From: Nitratireductor mangrovi
Lineage (GTDB): Bacteria; Pseudomonadota; Alphaproteobacteria; Rhizobiales; Rhizobiaceae
Direction: 5' to 3'
Length of the DNA stretch: 64,000 nucleotides
Assembly (NCBI RefSeq): GCF_007922615.2
Contig: NZ_CP042301.2
Location: forward strand, 1,798,001 to 1,862,000
Shown: in pieces, positions 53,411-63,416 of the stretch
How positions within the stretch are numbered: position 1 is the stretch's first letter
Layout of the letters: the number at the start of each line of letters is the position of its first letter
Program-made: the position numbers and the translations under genes
Notes under the pieces: model-generated
Databases searched by the model: none
Seen by the model: only the letters and a program-made list of their open reading frames with translations
Told to the model about the DNA's origin: nothing

Positions 53411-54031
53411 ATGCCGGCTAGGGGCCGCCCGAGAGGGTTTGATCGCGACGAGGCGCTGAAGAGCGCCATGGAACTGTTCTGGGCCAGGGGCTATGACGGC
53501 GCGTCGCTGGCGGAACTGACATCCGCTATGGGCATCAATGCGCCGAGCCTCTACGCCGCGTTCGGCTCCAAGGAGAAGCTTTTCGAGGAGGCGCTCGCGC
53601 TCTACGCCCGCTGCGAGGGCAACGAGATCTGGGACGCGGTTCCTGCAGCCGCGACGGCGCGGCAGGCCATCGCCGACTTTCTGCGCCTGACCGCCCTTTC
53701 CTTCTCGCGCCCCGGCAAGCCGGCCGGGTGCCTTATTGTTCTGGGGTCTCTGCACGCCGACGACAGCAACGCCGAGGTCTGCGCGATGCTGCAGCGCTAC
53801 CGCGCCGACAACGTCACGATGCTTCGCAACCGGCTCGAACGCGCCGTGGCCGAGGGCGAACTTGCTCCCGCCGTAGACTGCGGGGCGATCGCGCGCTTTT
53901 ACGCCACCGTGCAGCAGGGCATGTCGATTCAGGCTCGCGACGGAGCCGGTCGCGATGCCCTGCTGGCGGTTGCCAATGGCGCGATGGCCGCCTGGGAGGG
54001 ACTGACAGAGCCGGAGAATGGGCCGGCATAG
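53411..54031 (+). CDS. TetR/AcrR family transcriptional regulator
   Basis: A 206-residue repressor with [20 protein letters not shown], the HTH segment [20 protein letters not shown] and [19 protein letters not shown], typical of the branch controlling a divergent oxidoreductase. The C-terminal domain contains [16 protein letters not shown], the usual GC-containing segment of this branch. The start ATG follows AGGTAAGACC. It probably represses the SDR gene and itself through the two palindromes. Confidence 0.9.
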   Translation: MPARGRPRGFDRDEALKSAMELFWARGYDGASLAELTSAMGINAPSLYAAFGSKEKLFEEALALYARCEGNEIWDAVPAAATARQAIADFLRLTALSFSRPGKPAGCLIVLGSLHADDSNAEVCAMLQRYRADNVTMLRNRLERAVAEGELAPAVDCGAIARFYATVQQGMSIQARDGAGRDALLAVANGAMAAWEGLTEPENGPA

Positions 54032-54067
54032 CCGGCCTGATGCCTAGCCGGCGCAGCGCGGCGCTTC

Positions 54068-54778
54068 TCAGTCGACGAAAGTGACGAACTCCTCGAGCGC
54101 GGCGCGCTCTGTGCGCAGCTTGTTTTCCGGCTTGCTTTCGTCCTCGTAGCCAAGCGCCATGCCGCAGATCACGACCTCCTCGTCGGGAATGCCGAGCACC
54201 GGCCTGATCTGGCGGTGGTAAGGCGCAAACGCTGCCTGCGGGCAGGTGTGCAGCCCCCGGCCCCGCGCCGCCACCATGACGTTCTGCAGGAACATGCCGC
54301 AATCGACCCACGAGCCCTGGTTAAGCCGCCGGTCGATGGTGAAGATCATGCCCACCGGCGCGTCGAAAAAGACGAAGTTGCGGTCATGCTGGGCCCGCAT
54401 CTGGTCGACGTCGCGCCGGCCGATACCGAGATGGCCATAGAGCGCGAAGCCGACCGCGCGGCGCCGCGACAGATAGGGCTCGAAAAACTGGTCCGGGTAA
54501 TAGCGGTATTCGTCCCACTTCGCCTTTTCGGCGCGGATGCCGGAGTTGAGAATCGCGTCGCCAAGCTCGCGCTTCTTCTCCCCGGTGGTCACATAGACCT
54601 TCCAGGGCTGCATGTTGGTGCCGGAGGGCGCGCGGCTGGCGACCCTGAGAATGTCGCGGATCGTCTCGTCATCGACCGGATCGGGAAGAAAGGCGCGCAC
54701 CGAACGGCGCGAGACGATCGCCTCGTCGACGATGTCGCAGTCCTGTATTGTCTCGTTCTGCTTGTCCGGCGCCAACAT
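54068..54778 (-). CDS. Nitroreductase family protein
   Basis: A 236-residue FMN-dependent oxidoreductase. SRRSVRAFLPDPVDDETI, RVASRAPSGTNMQPWKVYV for FMN-phosphate binding, QGSWVDCGMFLQNVMVAARG and the C-terminal PDEEVVICGMALGY are family marks. It acts on quinones, nitro compounds or flavins as a dimer. No operon partner; convergent with the TetR gene 36 bp away. Confidence 0.9.
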   Translation of the reverse strand: MLAPDKQNETIQDCDIVDEAIVSRRSVRAFLPDPVDDETIRDILRVASRAPSGTNMQPWKVYVTTGEKKRELGDAILNSGIRAEKAKWDEYRYYPDQFFEPYLSRRRAVGFALYGHLGIGRRDVDQMRAQHDRNFVFFDAPVGMIFTIDRRLNQGSWVDCGMFLQNVMVAARGRGLHTCPQAAFAPYHRQIRPVLGIPDEEVVICGMALGYEDESKPENKLRTERAALEEFVTFVD

Positions 54779-55216
54779 CCCGCCATCCTACCTCTTACGC
54801 GACCGCCAGCCCGAAGGCGGCGAACCAACCGTTACCAGCGCGGACCGAGACATGGCAAATCTGGTCGCAGGCCCCGCTCAACTCCCGGATATTCCATCGC
54901 ATATTGCGCGCCGCGGGTCGAATCCGGCCTGCTTCCCCACATCGAAGCGCACGAAGCGCGGCTTCCTAGCACAATCCGCGCAATCGCGTTTGAACTTTTG
55001 ATGACAGGCGGTGTTGTTTCAGACTGTCGTCGCGCCCGGCAGTTCGATAAGCCAGCACCCGTTGCATCTGAAGCGCCTTGTCGGGTCGCGTCAGCATGTC
55101 GCGATCCCCGACTCGACAAAACGATTACGCTCGGCATGCTGCTGCAATATGGCCGTGCCTCGTCGCGGCCATCGAAAGATCGGAGCCCGACCGATCGAAG
55201 CCCGGAAAGACCCGTC
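54779..55216. other. 438-bp spacer with no supported gene
   Basis: The stretch between the divergent nitroreductase and aminotransferase genes. The plus frame is open through all of it into the aminotransferase, but the translation looks random (Arg, Ser and Pro-rich, no ribosome site). No hairpin or repeat stands out. It presumably carries both promoters. Confidence 0.6.
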
Positions 55217-56407
55217 ATGCCCCATCCTTCAGCCCGCATCTCCGGTATCACCCCCCATGGCAAGGACGGCTGGGAGATCCATTTCGCCGCCATGGCCCGC
55301 AGGCAGGCCGGTGACGACATCCTCATGCTGTCGGTCGGTGACCACGATTTCGACACCCCGTCGGCCACGGTCGAGGCCTGCATCGCCGCCGCCCGCGCCG
55401 GCCATCATCATTATACCCAGCTTGCCGGCCTGCCGAGCCTGCGCGCGGCGATGGCCCGGGTGGCTGGAGAGGCCGCCGGTATTGCGACGACTGCTGACGA
55501 GGTGATCGCCACGCCGGGCGGCCAACTCGCACTGTTCGCCGCCGTGCAGGCCACACTCGACCCGGGCGACCACGCGGTCATGATCTCCCCCTACTACGCG
55601 ACCTATCCCGGCACCTTTCGCGCCGCCGGCGCCGAGTTCACCGTTGTCGAGGCGCGCGCTGACGACGGCTTTGAGCCGCGTGCCGACGCGATCTCAGCCG
55701 CGCTCAGGGACAACACGCGCGCCGTCTTGATCAACACGCCCAACAACCCCACCGGTGCGGTCTATTCGCGCCAATGCCTCGAAGGCATTGCCGAACTTTG
55801 CCGCCAGCACGATCTTTGGCTCATCTCCGACGAGGTTTACTGGACCCTGCCCGGCGGCAAGACGCATCTGTCGCCCCGCGCCCTCCCGGGCATGGCCGAA
55901 CGAACTCTGGTGGTCAATTCCATGTCCAAGAGCCACGGCATGACCGGCTGGCGCATCGGCTGGCTCACCGGCCCGGCCGACCTCATCGCGCGGCTGGTCA
56001 GTCTCAATCTCGTCACCACCTATGGCCTTAACGATTTCGTCAGCCGCGCCGCCATCCAGGCCCTCGACAATGCCTGGGGTATCGACGAAATCGCCGAGCG
56101 CTATGCAACGCGCCGCCGCGCCTTCCTCGAAGCCGTGCGCGGCATCGAAGGCATCACGGTGCGCGGCTCCGAAGGCGGCATGTATGTGATGCTCGACATC
56201 TCCGGCATCGACCTCGATTGCGAGCGTTTTGCCTGGCGCTTCCTTGAGAGCGAACGCGTTGCGGTCATGCCGGGCCTGAGTTTCGGCGAGGCTGCCAGCG
56301 GCCATGTCCGCATCAGCCTGTGCCAGAGCGAGGAGGTCCTGCGCGAGGCGACGGAGCGTCTGCGCCGTTTCGTGGCCAGCTACGGAGAGCGCCGCCGCAC
56401 CGCATAG
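55217..56407 (+). CDS. Class I/II PLP-dependent aminotransferase
   Basis: A 396-residue fold-type I aminotransferase. NTPNNPTGAVYSR, the Tyr-containing ISDEVYWTL, and the PLP-lysine motif SMSKSHGMTGWRIGW are all in place, with a C-terminal Arg region GHVRISLCQS. Closest in form to AruH-type arginine:pyruvate and aspartate-like aminotransferases; the amino donor is not determined. The ATG at 55217 starts with PHPSARISGITPHGKDGWEI, the common opening; the longer open frame upstream was discarded. The RdhA/QueG-like gene follows 51 bp downstream. Confidence 0.88.
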   Translation: MPHPSARISGITPHGKDGWEIHFAAMARRQAGDDILMLSVGDHDFDTPSATVEACIAAARAGHHHYTQLAGLPSLRAAMARVAGEAAGIATTADEVIATPGGQLALFAAVQATLDPGDHAVMISPYYATYPGTFRAAGAEFTVVEARADDGFEPRADAISAALRDNTRAVLINTPNNPTGAVYSRQCLEGIAELCRQHDLWLISDEVYWTLPGGKTHLSPRALPGMAERTLVVNSMSKSHGMTGWRIGWLTGPADLIARLVSLNLVTTYGLNDFVSRAAIQALDNAWGIDEIAERYATRRRAFLEAVRGIEGITVRGSEGGMYVMLDISGIDLDCERFAWRFLESERVAVMPGLSFGEAASGHVRISLCQSEEVLREATERLRRFVASYGERRRTA

Positions 56408-56458
56408 GCCGCGCTCGACCGCGTGGACGCGGCTTCAGCCGCGCGCTAGGCTTGTCCG

Positions 56459-57469
56459 ATGCCGAAGCCCAACCCTTATCGCCCGTTCTCGCCGGATCCC
56501 GCGCAGCGAGAACTCGATCCCGGTATCTCGGGCAATGCAATCAACGGGCTTGGCGACGAGACACCGCGCCGCCCGCGTATGGTCTACTGGGCGCCCAATC
56601 CCGATGACATTCCCCATGGCCGGCTGCAGCGCTGGTTCTATTCCGTTGATCCGCAGAACCCCGAGCTCACGCAGGCCCGCGCCGAGCGGGCGCGTGTCAC
56701 CAACGTGGCTTTGCCGACGCTGGCCGACACTCCTGTTTCCCGCTCCCCGGAAGCGTGGACCGCCCTTCTGTCGCGCTTCGTCGACGAGGGAGCTTGCGAC
56801 ATGACAGGCGTCACCGAAATGCGGCCCGAATGGGTGTTTGAAGGCCACGAGGTCCCCTTCACGCGCATCGTCGTCGTCGGCGTCCAGCACGACTATGACC
56901 GGATCGCGACCGCGCCGAAGCCGAGCGCCGGCGCTGAGGTGGTGCGCCAGTACGGCCGCGCGGCCGCCACCGCCCTGCACATGGCTGCCTGGCTGCGCAG
57001 CGAAGGCTGGGATGCCGAACCGGTGACGGGCCCGATGACCGGCAGCGTGGCACTGATCCCGCCAGCGATCGCCTGCGGCTTCGGCGAACTCGGCAAGCAC
57101 GGTTCGATCATCAACCCGGAGTTCGGCTCGTCGTTCCGGCTGTCCGCCGTCCTGACTGATGCCCCGTTCGCGACGACGCCGGCCCGCGCCGTCGGCGTCG
57201 ACGACTTCTGCGCCAATTGCCGTATCTGCGAGGATGCCTGCCCGCCCGAGGCGATCTTTCACGAAAAGCAGACGGTGCGCGGCGACAGGAAATGGTATGT
57301 CGACTTCGACAAATGCCTGCCGTTTTTCAACCAGACGCATGGCTGCGCGATCTGCATTGCGGTGTGTCCATGGAGCCGGCCCGGTGTCGGTCCGGCGCTT
57401 GCACAAAAGCTCGCCAGGCGCGCCGGGCGGCTGGAAAGTGCTTCCGACGCTGGCGATGATCGTCGCTGA
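56459..57469 (+). CDS. RdhA/QueG-like Fe-S protein (putative cobalamin-dependent)
   Basis: A 336-residue protein resembling the catalytic part of reductive dehalogenases and epoxyqueuosine reductase. The C-terminal ferredoxin part has Cys251, 254, 257 and 261 (CANCRICEDAC) and Cys286, 296, 299 and 303 (CAICIAVCPW), enough for two 4Fe-4S clusters. The central VVVGVQHDYDRIATAPK and YGRAAATALHMAAWLRSEGW, with ACGFGELGKHG, resemble the B12-binding part of that superfamily. There is no Tat signal and no membrane anchor, so it is cytoplasmic and not a respiratory dehalogenase. Substrate unknown. Its stop abuts the stop of the convergent chemoreceptor gene. Confidence 0.72.
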   Translation: MPKPNPYRPFSPDPAQRELDPGISGNAINGLGDETPRRPRMVYWAPNPDDIPHGRLQRWFYSVDPQNPELTQARAERARVTNVALPTLADTPVSRSPEAWTALLSRFVDEGACDMTGVTEMRPEWVFEGHEVPFTRIVVVGVQHDYDRIATAPKPSAGAEVVRQYGRAAATALHMAAWLRSEGWDAEPVTGPMTGSVALIPPAIACGFGELGKHGSIINPEFGSSFRLSAVLTDAPFATTPARAVGVDDFCANCRICEDACPPEAIFHEKQTVRGDRKWYVDFDKCLPFFNQTHGCAICIAVCPWSRPGVGPALAQKLARRAGRLESASDAGDDRR

Positions 57470-59260
57470 TCAGGCGGCGCGGCGCACCTGTTCCTTCTTG
57501 GCGCCGGTGATGCGGAACTGACCGAGCTTGCCGGCAAGCTCCTCGGTCTTGCTCTTCAGCGAATAGGTCGCGGCGGTCGATTCCTCGACCATGGCTGCAT
57601 TCTGCTGCGTCACCTGATCGATCTGCCCGACCGACTGGCTGATCTCGCGGATCGACGTCGCCTGCTCGACCGCGCTTTCGGCCATCTCCGCCACGACGCC
57701 ATTGATGGCCGAAACCTGCTTGCCGATGCGCGACAAGGCCTCGCCGGCCTCCGACACCAGTTCGACACCTTGCTGGACCTCCGGCCGCGCGCTTGAGATC
57801 AGCGTCTTGATCTCGCTCGCCGCCGACGCGGAGTGTTGCGCCAGCGAGCGCACCTCCTGCGCAACCACAGCAAAGCCGCGGCCGGCCTCGCCCGCGCGCG
57901 CCGCCTCCACGCTGGCGTTGAGTGCGAGAAGATTGGTCTGGAAGGCGATCTCGTCGATCACCCCGATGATCTGGCTGATGGAATCCGAAGACTTGTCGAT
58001 GCGCCCCATCGCCTCGACGGCCTTGCGTACGATCTCTTCGCTCGCATTCGCCTCGGTGTCGGCCGCCGTCACGGCCTGCCGCACGCGCTTGACCCCGTCG
58101 GACGTCTTTTCAACGGTCGACAGCACCCCGTCGAGGGCACCTGTCGTTTCGGCAAGGTCGGCTGCCTGTCGCTCGGTGCGCTGCGACAGGTCACCCGCCG
58201 CGTGGGAAATCTCGTCGACGCCGACGCGGATGTCCTCCGTTGTCGTCGACACGGTGCCGACGATCGCCTCGAGACTGGCGATGGCGGCGTTGAAGTCGCT
58301 CTTGAGCTTCTCGTAGGCCGCGCCGACCTCCGCCGTGATGCGCACGGTCAGGTCGCCCTGCGCCACGGCGTCGATCGCGCGGCCGAGTTCCTCGACGATG
58401 GTCGATTGCTCGCGGCCCGCGGCGGTGAACGCGTCTTCTGTGTCGCGCAGCTTCTGCTCGTTGAGCCGGCCGGCATCGGCCGCCTCTTCCTCGAGGCGGT
58501 TGCGCTCGACCAGCCGCTCGCGGAAATAGCCCAGCGCCTGCGCGATGCGGCCGATCTCGTCGCGCCGCTTCTGGTCGGCGATCGCGGTTTCGACATCACC
58601 GTCGATCATCGACAGCATGCGGGCCTGCAGCCTTCCCAGCGGCCGCGTCAGCGACAGCGCCAGCGGTACGGCAATCAGCAGGCCCAGCAGCGCGACGCCG
58701 ATCGACATCGCGATGGTGCGCCACTGCGTTGCCTGCGCAAGGGCATTGATGTCCTGGCGCGATTTCTGCGCGCTCGCCAGGGCCGCCGCGACCAGTCCTT
58801 CCAGCCCGACGCGAATCTCGTCGGCATAGCGGTCCATGACGTGCGGCGCCGGGATCGCCGTCGCCGGCTTTTCTCCCAGCAGGATCAGCGCGTTGCGTTT
58901 CCACTCGGCGATCGTCGCCGTCGTGGTCTCGGCCATCTCCGCCGTTTCAGGCGACAGCGAGGTCGCGGTGAAGCGGACCAGTTCCTCGTCAATACGGGCC
59001 GCCAGCGCGTTGAAGATCTCCAGTTCCTCCGCACTGGAGCGATAACGGATGCCTTCGATGACGCTGGCCACATGCGTCCGCGCCTCGCCGAACGCGTCCC
59101 AGGCCGAACGTGCCGAATCGACCTGCGCGACCGGCTCCGCCGCCGCGTGTTCGATCTGCCGCGACAGCGAACGCACCGACGCGCCGGTCAGTGCACTCTG
59201 GACGACGCCCAGCGCGATGATGATCCCGAAGCCGATGAGCATGCGTGAAAGGATGGGCAT
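57470..59260 (-). CDS. Methyl-accepting chemotaxis protein
   Basis: A 596-residue chemoreceptor. Helix 1 (about 5-30), a periplasmic four-helix-type sensor domain (about 30-185), helix 2 ([19 protein letters not shown]) and a HAMP domain with DGDVETAI precede the cytoplasmic signalling domain. The kinase-contact hairpin is [20 protein letters not shown], about 440-460. It senses an external ligand and controls CheA. No che genes are near. It is twelve bases downstream of the di-heme peroxidase gene, so both may be co-transcribed. Confidence 0.93.
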   Translation of the reverse strand: MPILSRMLIGFGIIIALGVVQSALTGASVRSLSRQIEHAAAEPVAQVDSARSAWDAFGEARTHVASVIEGIRYRSSAEELEIFNALAARIDEELVRFTATSLSPETAEMAETTTATIAEWKRNALILLGEKPATAIPAPHVMDRYADEIRVGLEGLVAAALASAQKSRQDINALAQATQWRTIAMSIGVALLGLLIAVPLALSLTRPLGRLQARMLSMIDGDVETAIADQKRRDEIGRIAQALGYFRERLVERNRLEEEAADAGRLNEQKLRDTEDAFTAAGREQSTIVEELGRAIDAVAQGDLTVRITAEVGAAYEKLKSDFNAAIASLEAIVGTVSTTTEDIRVGVDEISHAAGDLSQRTERQAADLAETTGALDGVLSTVEKTSDGVKRVRQAVTAADTEANASEEIVRKAVEAMGRIDKSSDSISQIIGVIDEIAFQTNLLALNASVEAARAGEAGRGFAVVAQEVRSLAQHSASAASEIKTLISSARPEVQQGVELVSEAGEALSRIGKQVSAINGVVAEMAESAVEQATSIREISQSVGQIDQVTQQNAAMVEESTAATYSLKSKTEELAGKLGQFRITGAKKEQVRRAA

Positions 59261-59271
59261 GGGACGGGTCC

Positions 59272-60270
59272 TCAGTTGGGAAGCACCGGCAGGGTCACGA
59301 CCTGCTTGGCGCCGGTAAGTGCGTTGAGGAACTCGATCAGGTCGTCAATATCCTGGGCGGAAAGGTCGACGGGCCCCATCAGCGGCGAGCGCGAAGGCCG
59401 GTCGAAACCGCCCTCGACATAATGCTCGATCACCGAGCGCAACGTCGGGAACTCGCCCGAATGCATGTAGGGCGCCCTCTGGCCGGTATCGCGCAGCGAC
59501 GGCGTCTTGAACGCATAGAGCGCGTGCGGATCGTCGAAATCGATCCGGCCGCGCCCGGCATCGTATTTGGTGGTGCCGATGTCGTGGAAAAGATTGTCGG
59601 TGAAATCCCAGCCGACATGGCAGGTGGCGCATTTGCCCTTGCCGGTGAACACCTCGAAGCCGCGCTTGGCGCTGTCCGAGATCGCCTTCTCGTCACCGTC
59701 GACCCAGGCGTCGAACGGCGCATAACTTGCGACTACCGTGCGCTCGAAAGTGGCGATGGCCGCGACGATGGTGTCGGGGGTCACGCCCTCGCCCGGAAAC
59801 ACCTTTTCGAACCACTCGTCATAAGCCGGGATCGCTTCCAGCCGCGCGACGGCGTCGGGAAGCGGCAGATCCATTTCGGCTGGCGCCTCGATCGGCCCCT
59901 TGGCCTGCTCTTCGGCTGTCGCGGCGCGCCCGTCCCAGAAAAAGACGTGGCGCCAGGCCGTGTTGAGCACCGTGGGCGCCTGGCGGGCCAGCGCCACGTT
60001 CTGCGCGCCCACAGGGGTCTTCACCGGCACCTCCCAGCCGAAGGAGGGATTGTGGCACGACGCGCAGTTCATGTTCTGCGGACCGGAAAGCCGTGGGTCG
60101 AAATAGAGCGCCTTGCCGAGTGCGGCCTTTTCCGGCGTGTATGGATTTTCGGCCGGAAAGGGGACCTCCTTCGGCCGCGAAAAATCCTTCTTCAGGTCCG
60201 CCGACGCCAACGCGGCCGGTGCCGCCAGCACGGCCACGGCGAGCGCCACGATCGCCTTGCGCAAATGCAT
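59272..60270 (-). CDS. Di-heme cytochrome c peroxidase / MauG family protein
   Basis: A 332-residue periplasmic protein with a Sec signal ([15 protein letters not shown]). Heme motif 1 is CASCH (Cys69, Cys72, His73) and motif 2 is CATCH (Cys214, Cys217, His218); [19 protein letters not shown] and the C-terminal [10 protein letters not shown] are family marks. Members reduce hydrogen peroxide or, like MauG, modify a partner protein. No methylamine-dehydrogenase genes are near, so peroxidase is the safer guess. Confidence 0.9.
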   Translation of the reverse strand: MHLRKAIVALAVAVLAAPAALASADLKKDFSRPKEVPFPAENPYTPEKAALGKALYFDPRLSGPQNMNCASCHNPSFGWEVPVKTPVGAQNVALARQAPTVLNTAWRHVFFWDGRAATAEEQAKGPIEAPAEMDLPLPDAVARLEAIPAYDEWFEKVFPGEGVTPDTIVAAIATFERTVVASYAPFDAWVDGDEKAISDSAKRGFEVFTGKGKCATCHVGWDFTDNLFHDIGTTKYDAGRGRIDFDDPHALYAFKTPSLRDTGQRAPYMHSGEFPTLRSVIEHYVEGGFDRPSRSPLMGPVDLSAQDIDDLIEFLNALTGAKQVVTLPVLPN

Positions 60271-60656
60271 CAGAATGCCCCCTTCCCGCCTCTCGGCGGC
60301 CGTCGCCCATTGGCCTTAAGGCCCGTCCCCGATCGGTCCGATCGCCCGCCACTGTTGGAGAGCTTGGCTAACAACGGGTAAAGATTTGCCCACCAACGGC
60401 CGAATTGGTTGCATGGCCATCAATTTTTCGATTGTGACCATCGACGGGTGCACGCCTCCCGCGCAATTGGCCCCCTTGCGATTGTCCTGCGCAAGCGTCG
60501 GAGAATTTCCGCGCATCGGCGAGACCCGAATCGGTCGACCACCCTGCCACCTCTACGCCGATTGCGGCTTGCCGCGTTTTGTCCTACGCTTGACCAAATG
60601 ATAAAAAATCGGGGCGGGCAACGTCCTCGGAGTCTGTCGGAACCAGAGGTGAACCC
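60271..60656 (+). promoter_or_regulatory. 386-bp spacer and promoter region of the ABC importer
   Basis: No supported gene lies here. TTGACC at 60590-60595 followed by the A-rich run ATGATAAAAAATCGG is a plausible promoter for the BMP gene, about 60 bp before its ATG. The rest holds no clear repeat. A 71-codon plus-strand frame inside has no ribosome site and was not accepted. Confidence 0.4.
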
Positions 60657-61694
60657 ATGTCGAAACGTCTCCATTCGTCACAATTTTCTGCCATTTCCCG
60701 CCGCGCCGTATTGCAGGCCGTCGGCGCAGGTGCCGCCCTTGCCGGAACCGCTGCCTTCCCCGGCAGGCTTTTTGCGCAGGAACCGATCAAGGTCGCGGCG
60801 ATCTACACCGTGCCGGTCGAGCAGCAGTGGGTGAGCCGCATCCACAAGGCCGCCAACATCGCCAAGGACCGCGGCGACATCGAATACGTCTTTTCCGAGA
60901 ACGTCTCCAACAGCGACTATGAGCGCGTCATGCGCGAATATTGCGAGGCCGGCCACAAGCTTGTCATCGGCGAGGTGTTCGGGGTCGAGGACGCCTCGCG
61001 CACCGTCGCCGACGACTATCCCGACACCGCCTTCCTGATGGGCTCCAGCTTCAAGCCCGACGAGGCGCATCCGAACTTCGCGGTCTTCGACAACTACATC
61101 CAGGACGCGTCCTACCTCTCCGGCATCATCGCCGGCGCGATGACCAAGTCCAGGAATATCGGCATGGTCGGCGGCTTCCCGATCCCCGAGGTCAACCGGC
61201 TGATGCATGCGTTCATGGCCGGTGCACGCGAAGTTGCGCCCGACATCAAGTTCCAGGTCGCCTTCATCGGCTCATGGTTCGACCCGCCCAAGGCCAAGGA
61301 AACCGCGTTCGCGCAGATCGATGCCGGCGCCGACGTCATGTATGCCGAGCGTTTCGGCGTCTCCGACGCCGCCCAGGAGCGCGGCCTGCTCGCCATCGGC
61401 AATGTCATCGACACCCAGGCCGACTACCCCGAGACCGTCGTCGCGTCGGCGCTGTGGCATTTCGAGCCGACGCTCGATCACGCCATAGCCCAGGTCAAGG
61501 GCGGCAGCTTCAAGGCCGACGACTACGGCATCTACTCCTTCATGAAGCATGGCGGCTGCTCGCTCGCCCCGCTCGGCACCTTCGAGGGCAAGGTTCCGGA
61601 CGACATCATGGCGATGGTCTCCGAGAAGGAAAAGGCGATCAAGGACGGCTCCTTCACGGTCGAGATCAACGACGAGGAGCCCAAGTCGAGCTGA
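60657..61694 (+). CDS. BMP-family ABC transporter substrate-binding protein
   Basis: A 345-residue periplasmic binding protein. The N-terminus has a twin-arginine-like SRRAVLQAVGAGAALAGTAA, so it may use Tat. The domain opens IKVAAIYTVPVEQQWVSRIH, with SNSDYERVMREYCEAGHKLV and GMVGGFPIPEVNRL typical of BMP/PnrA proteins that bind nucleosides or purine-like ligands. The ribosome site AGAGGTG precedes the ATG. First gene of the importer cut by the right edge. Confidence 0.9.
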   Translation: MSKRLHSSQFSAISRRAVLQAVGAGAALAGTAAFPGRLFAQEPIKVAAIYTVPVEQQWVSRIHKAANIAKDRGDIEYVFSENVSNSDYERVMREYCEAGHKLVIGEVFGVEDASRTVADDYPDTAFLMGSSFKPDEAHPNFAVFDNYIQDASYLSGIIAGAMTKSRNIGMVGGFPIPEVNRLMHAFMAGAREVAPDIKFQVAFIGSWFDPPKAKETAFAQIDAGADVMYAERFGVSDAAQERGLLAIGNVIDTQADYPETVVASALWHFEPTLDHAIAQVKGGSFKADDYGIYSFMKHGGCSLAPLGTFEGKVPDDIMAMVSEKEKAIKDGSFTVEINDEEPKSS

Positions 61695-61704
61695 TGAGAG
61701 ACTT

Positions 61705-61826
61705 CCTCTCCCCGCCCGCGGGGAGAGGATACCGGCAAGGCGGGTGGACCGCATCGATCCTGCCCGGCCGGTACCGCCCCTCATCCGCCCCTTCGCGCCA
61801 CCTTCTCGCCATGCGCGGCGAGAAGG
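61705..61826. repeat. RIME-like intergenic palindromic repeat
   Basis: Two hairpins flank a 122-bp unit. CCTCTCCCC/GGGGAGAGG (61705-61713 and 61720-61728) is at the left end and CCTTCTCGCC/GGCGAGAAGG (61801-61810 and 61817-61826) at the right; the part before the right hairpin reads CCCCTCATCCGCCCCTTCGC. This is the form of the rhizobial intergenic mosaic elements found in many copies in Sinorhizobium, Mesorhizobium and relatives. It sits between the BMP and ATPase genes, where it may stabilise the 3' end of the BMP mRNA. Confidence 0.8.
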
Positions 61827-61848
61827 GATGGCCAATCGCCGTCTCGCC

Positions 61849-63375
61849 ATGACCGAAGCCACGCCCGCCCTGCGCCTCTCCTCCATCACCAAGCGTTTCG
61901 GCACGCTGGTCGCCAACGATTCGATTTCGCTCGAACTGAAGCGCGGCGAGGTGGTGGCCCTGCTCGGCGAGAACGGCGCCGGCAAGACGACGCTGATGAA
62001 CATCCTTTTCGGCCACTATGTCGCCGACGAGGGCACGGTCGAAGCCTTTGGCCAACCGCTGCCGCCGGGCGACCCGCGCGCCGCCCTCGAAGCGGGTGTC
62101 GGCATGGTGCATCAGCACTTCACGCTCGCCGACAACATGACGGTCCTGGAAAACATCGCGCTTGGCACCCAGCCGGCATGGTCACCGCGTTTCGACCGGC
62201 GGCGCGCGATCGAGCGCGTCAACGCCCTCGCTTCCGAATTCGGCCTCGCCATCGATCCAGCGCAAACGGTGGTGCAACTCACGGTCGGCGAGCGCCAGCG
62301 CGTCGAGATCCTGAAGGCGCTCTACCGCGAGGCGAAGGTCCTCATCCTCGATGAGCCGACCGCGGTACTGACGCCGATCGAGACCGACGCCCTCTTCGCC
62401 ACGCTGAGGAAACTGGTCGCCTCCGGGCTCTCGGTCATCTTCATCTCGCACAAGCTCAACGAAGTGCTGGCGATCAGCGACCGCGTCATGGTGCTGCGCT
62501 CCGGCCGCGTCGCAGGGGAGCGGAAGACCGCCGCAACCACGCGCCAGGAGCTGGCCGCGCTCATGGTCGGGCAGGAGATCAGCCCGCCGGCCATCGCTGC
62601 TGCCTCACCCGGGCCCGTGTTGCTGCGCCTCGACCGCGTTTCCGCGCCAACGGTGTCCGGCCCGGTCGGGCTCCACGACGTCTCCCTTGAATTGCGCGGC
62701 GGCGAGATTGTCGGCCTGGCCGGCGTCTCGGGCAACGGCCAGACCGCGCTCGCCGCCATCCTTTCGGGTCTCGAACGGCCGCGTTCCGGCAGCCTCGAAG
62801 TCGCCGACACGCCTGTCACAGAATGGTCGCCGTCAAGAGCCCTCGCCGCAGGGATCGCACGCATTCCCGAAGATCGCCACGCCGTCGGCACCATCGGCGA
62901 CATGAGTGTGACCGAAAACGTCATTGCCGAGCGCTACCGCTCGCCGCGTTTTTCGCGCCGCGGTTTCCTCGACTGGAACGCGGCGCGCAATTTCGCCGAA
63001 ACACTGATTGCCGATTACGACGTCAAATGCCCCTCGCCCGAGGCGCGCGTCCGGCTGCTTTCGGGCGGCAACATGCAGAAGCTGATTCTCGGCCGCGCAC
63101 TCGACCCGGACCCGAAGATCATCCTCGCCAACCAGCCGACGCGCGGCCTCGACGTCGGCGCCATTTCCTATGTCCACGGCCGGCTGCTCGAGGCGCGCGC
63201 CCGCGGCGCCGCGATCCTGCTCGTTTCGGAAGACCTCGACGAGATCCTGACGCTCTCCGATCGCATCCTGGTGATGTTCAAGGGCCGCCTGTCCGCATCC
63301 TCGGCACGGGGTGAACGCTCCGTGCGCGAGATCGCCGAACTGATGGCCGGGCATGGGCTGGAGGCAGCGGCGTGA
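61849..63375 (+). CDS. ABC transporter ATP-binding protein (two NBDs)
   Basis: A 508-residue double ATPase of the sugar/nucleoside importer class. The first half has Walker A GENGAGKT, signature LTVGERQRVEIL and Walker B LILDEPT. The second has a degenerate Walker A (GVSGNGQT, Lys lost) with signature LSGGNMQKLIL, as is normal for this class. The ATG at 61849 is chosen because the ATG at 61828 directly touches the repeat element; the latter would add seven residues and has AAGGG too close for a good site. Forms the importer with the BMP and permease genes. Confidence 0.92.
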   Translation: MTEATPALRLSSITKRFGTLVANDSISLELKRGEVVALLGENGAGKTTLMNILFGHYVADEGTVEAFGQPLPPGDPRAALEAGVGMVHQHFTLADNMTVLENIALGTQPAWSPRFDRRRAIERVNALASEFGLAIDPAQTVVQLTVGERQRVEILKALYREAKVLILDEPTAVLTPIETDALFATLRKLVASGLSVIFISHKLNEVLAISDRVMVLRSGRVAGERKTAATTRQELAALMVGQEISPPAIAAASPGPVLLRLDRVSAPTVSGPVGLHDVSLELRGGEIVGLAGVSGNGQTALAAILSGLERPRSGSLEVADTPVTEWSPSRALAAGIARIPEDRHAVGTIGDMSVTENVIAERYRSPRFSRRGFLDWNAARNFAETLIADYDVKCPSPEARVRLLSGGNMQKLILGRALDPDPKIILANQPTRGLDVGAISYVHGRLLEARARGAAILLVSEDLDEILTLSDRILVMFKGRLSASSARGERSVREIAELMAGHGLEAAA

Positions 63376-63416
63376 TCGGGAAGGCGACGCGATCCCTTCC
63401 GCTTGCGGGGCACTAG

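Noticed and set aside
59272..60270. MauG for methylamine dehydrogenase maturation
   Set aside because: No mauA or mauB genes nearby; a general di-heme peroxidase is equally likely.
60386..60601. A 71-codon plus-strand frame in the spacer before the BMP gene
   Set aside because: No ribosome site, no family resemblance, and it runs into the likely promoter.
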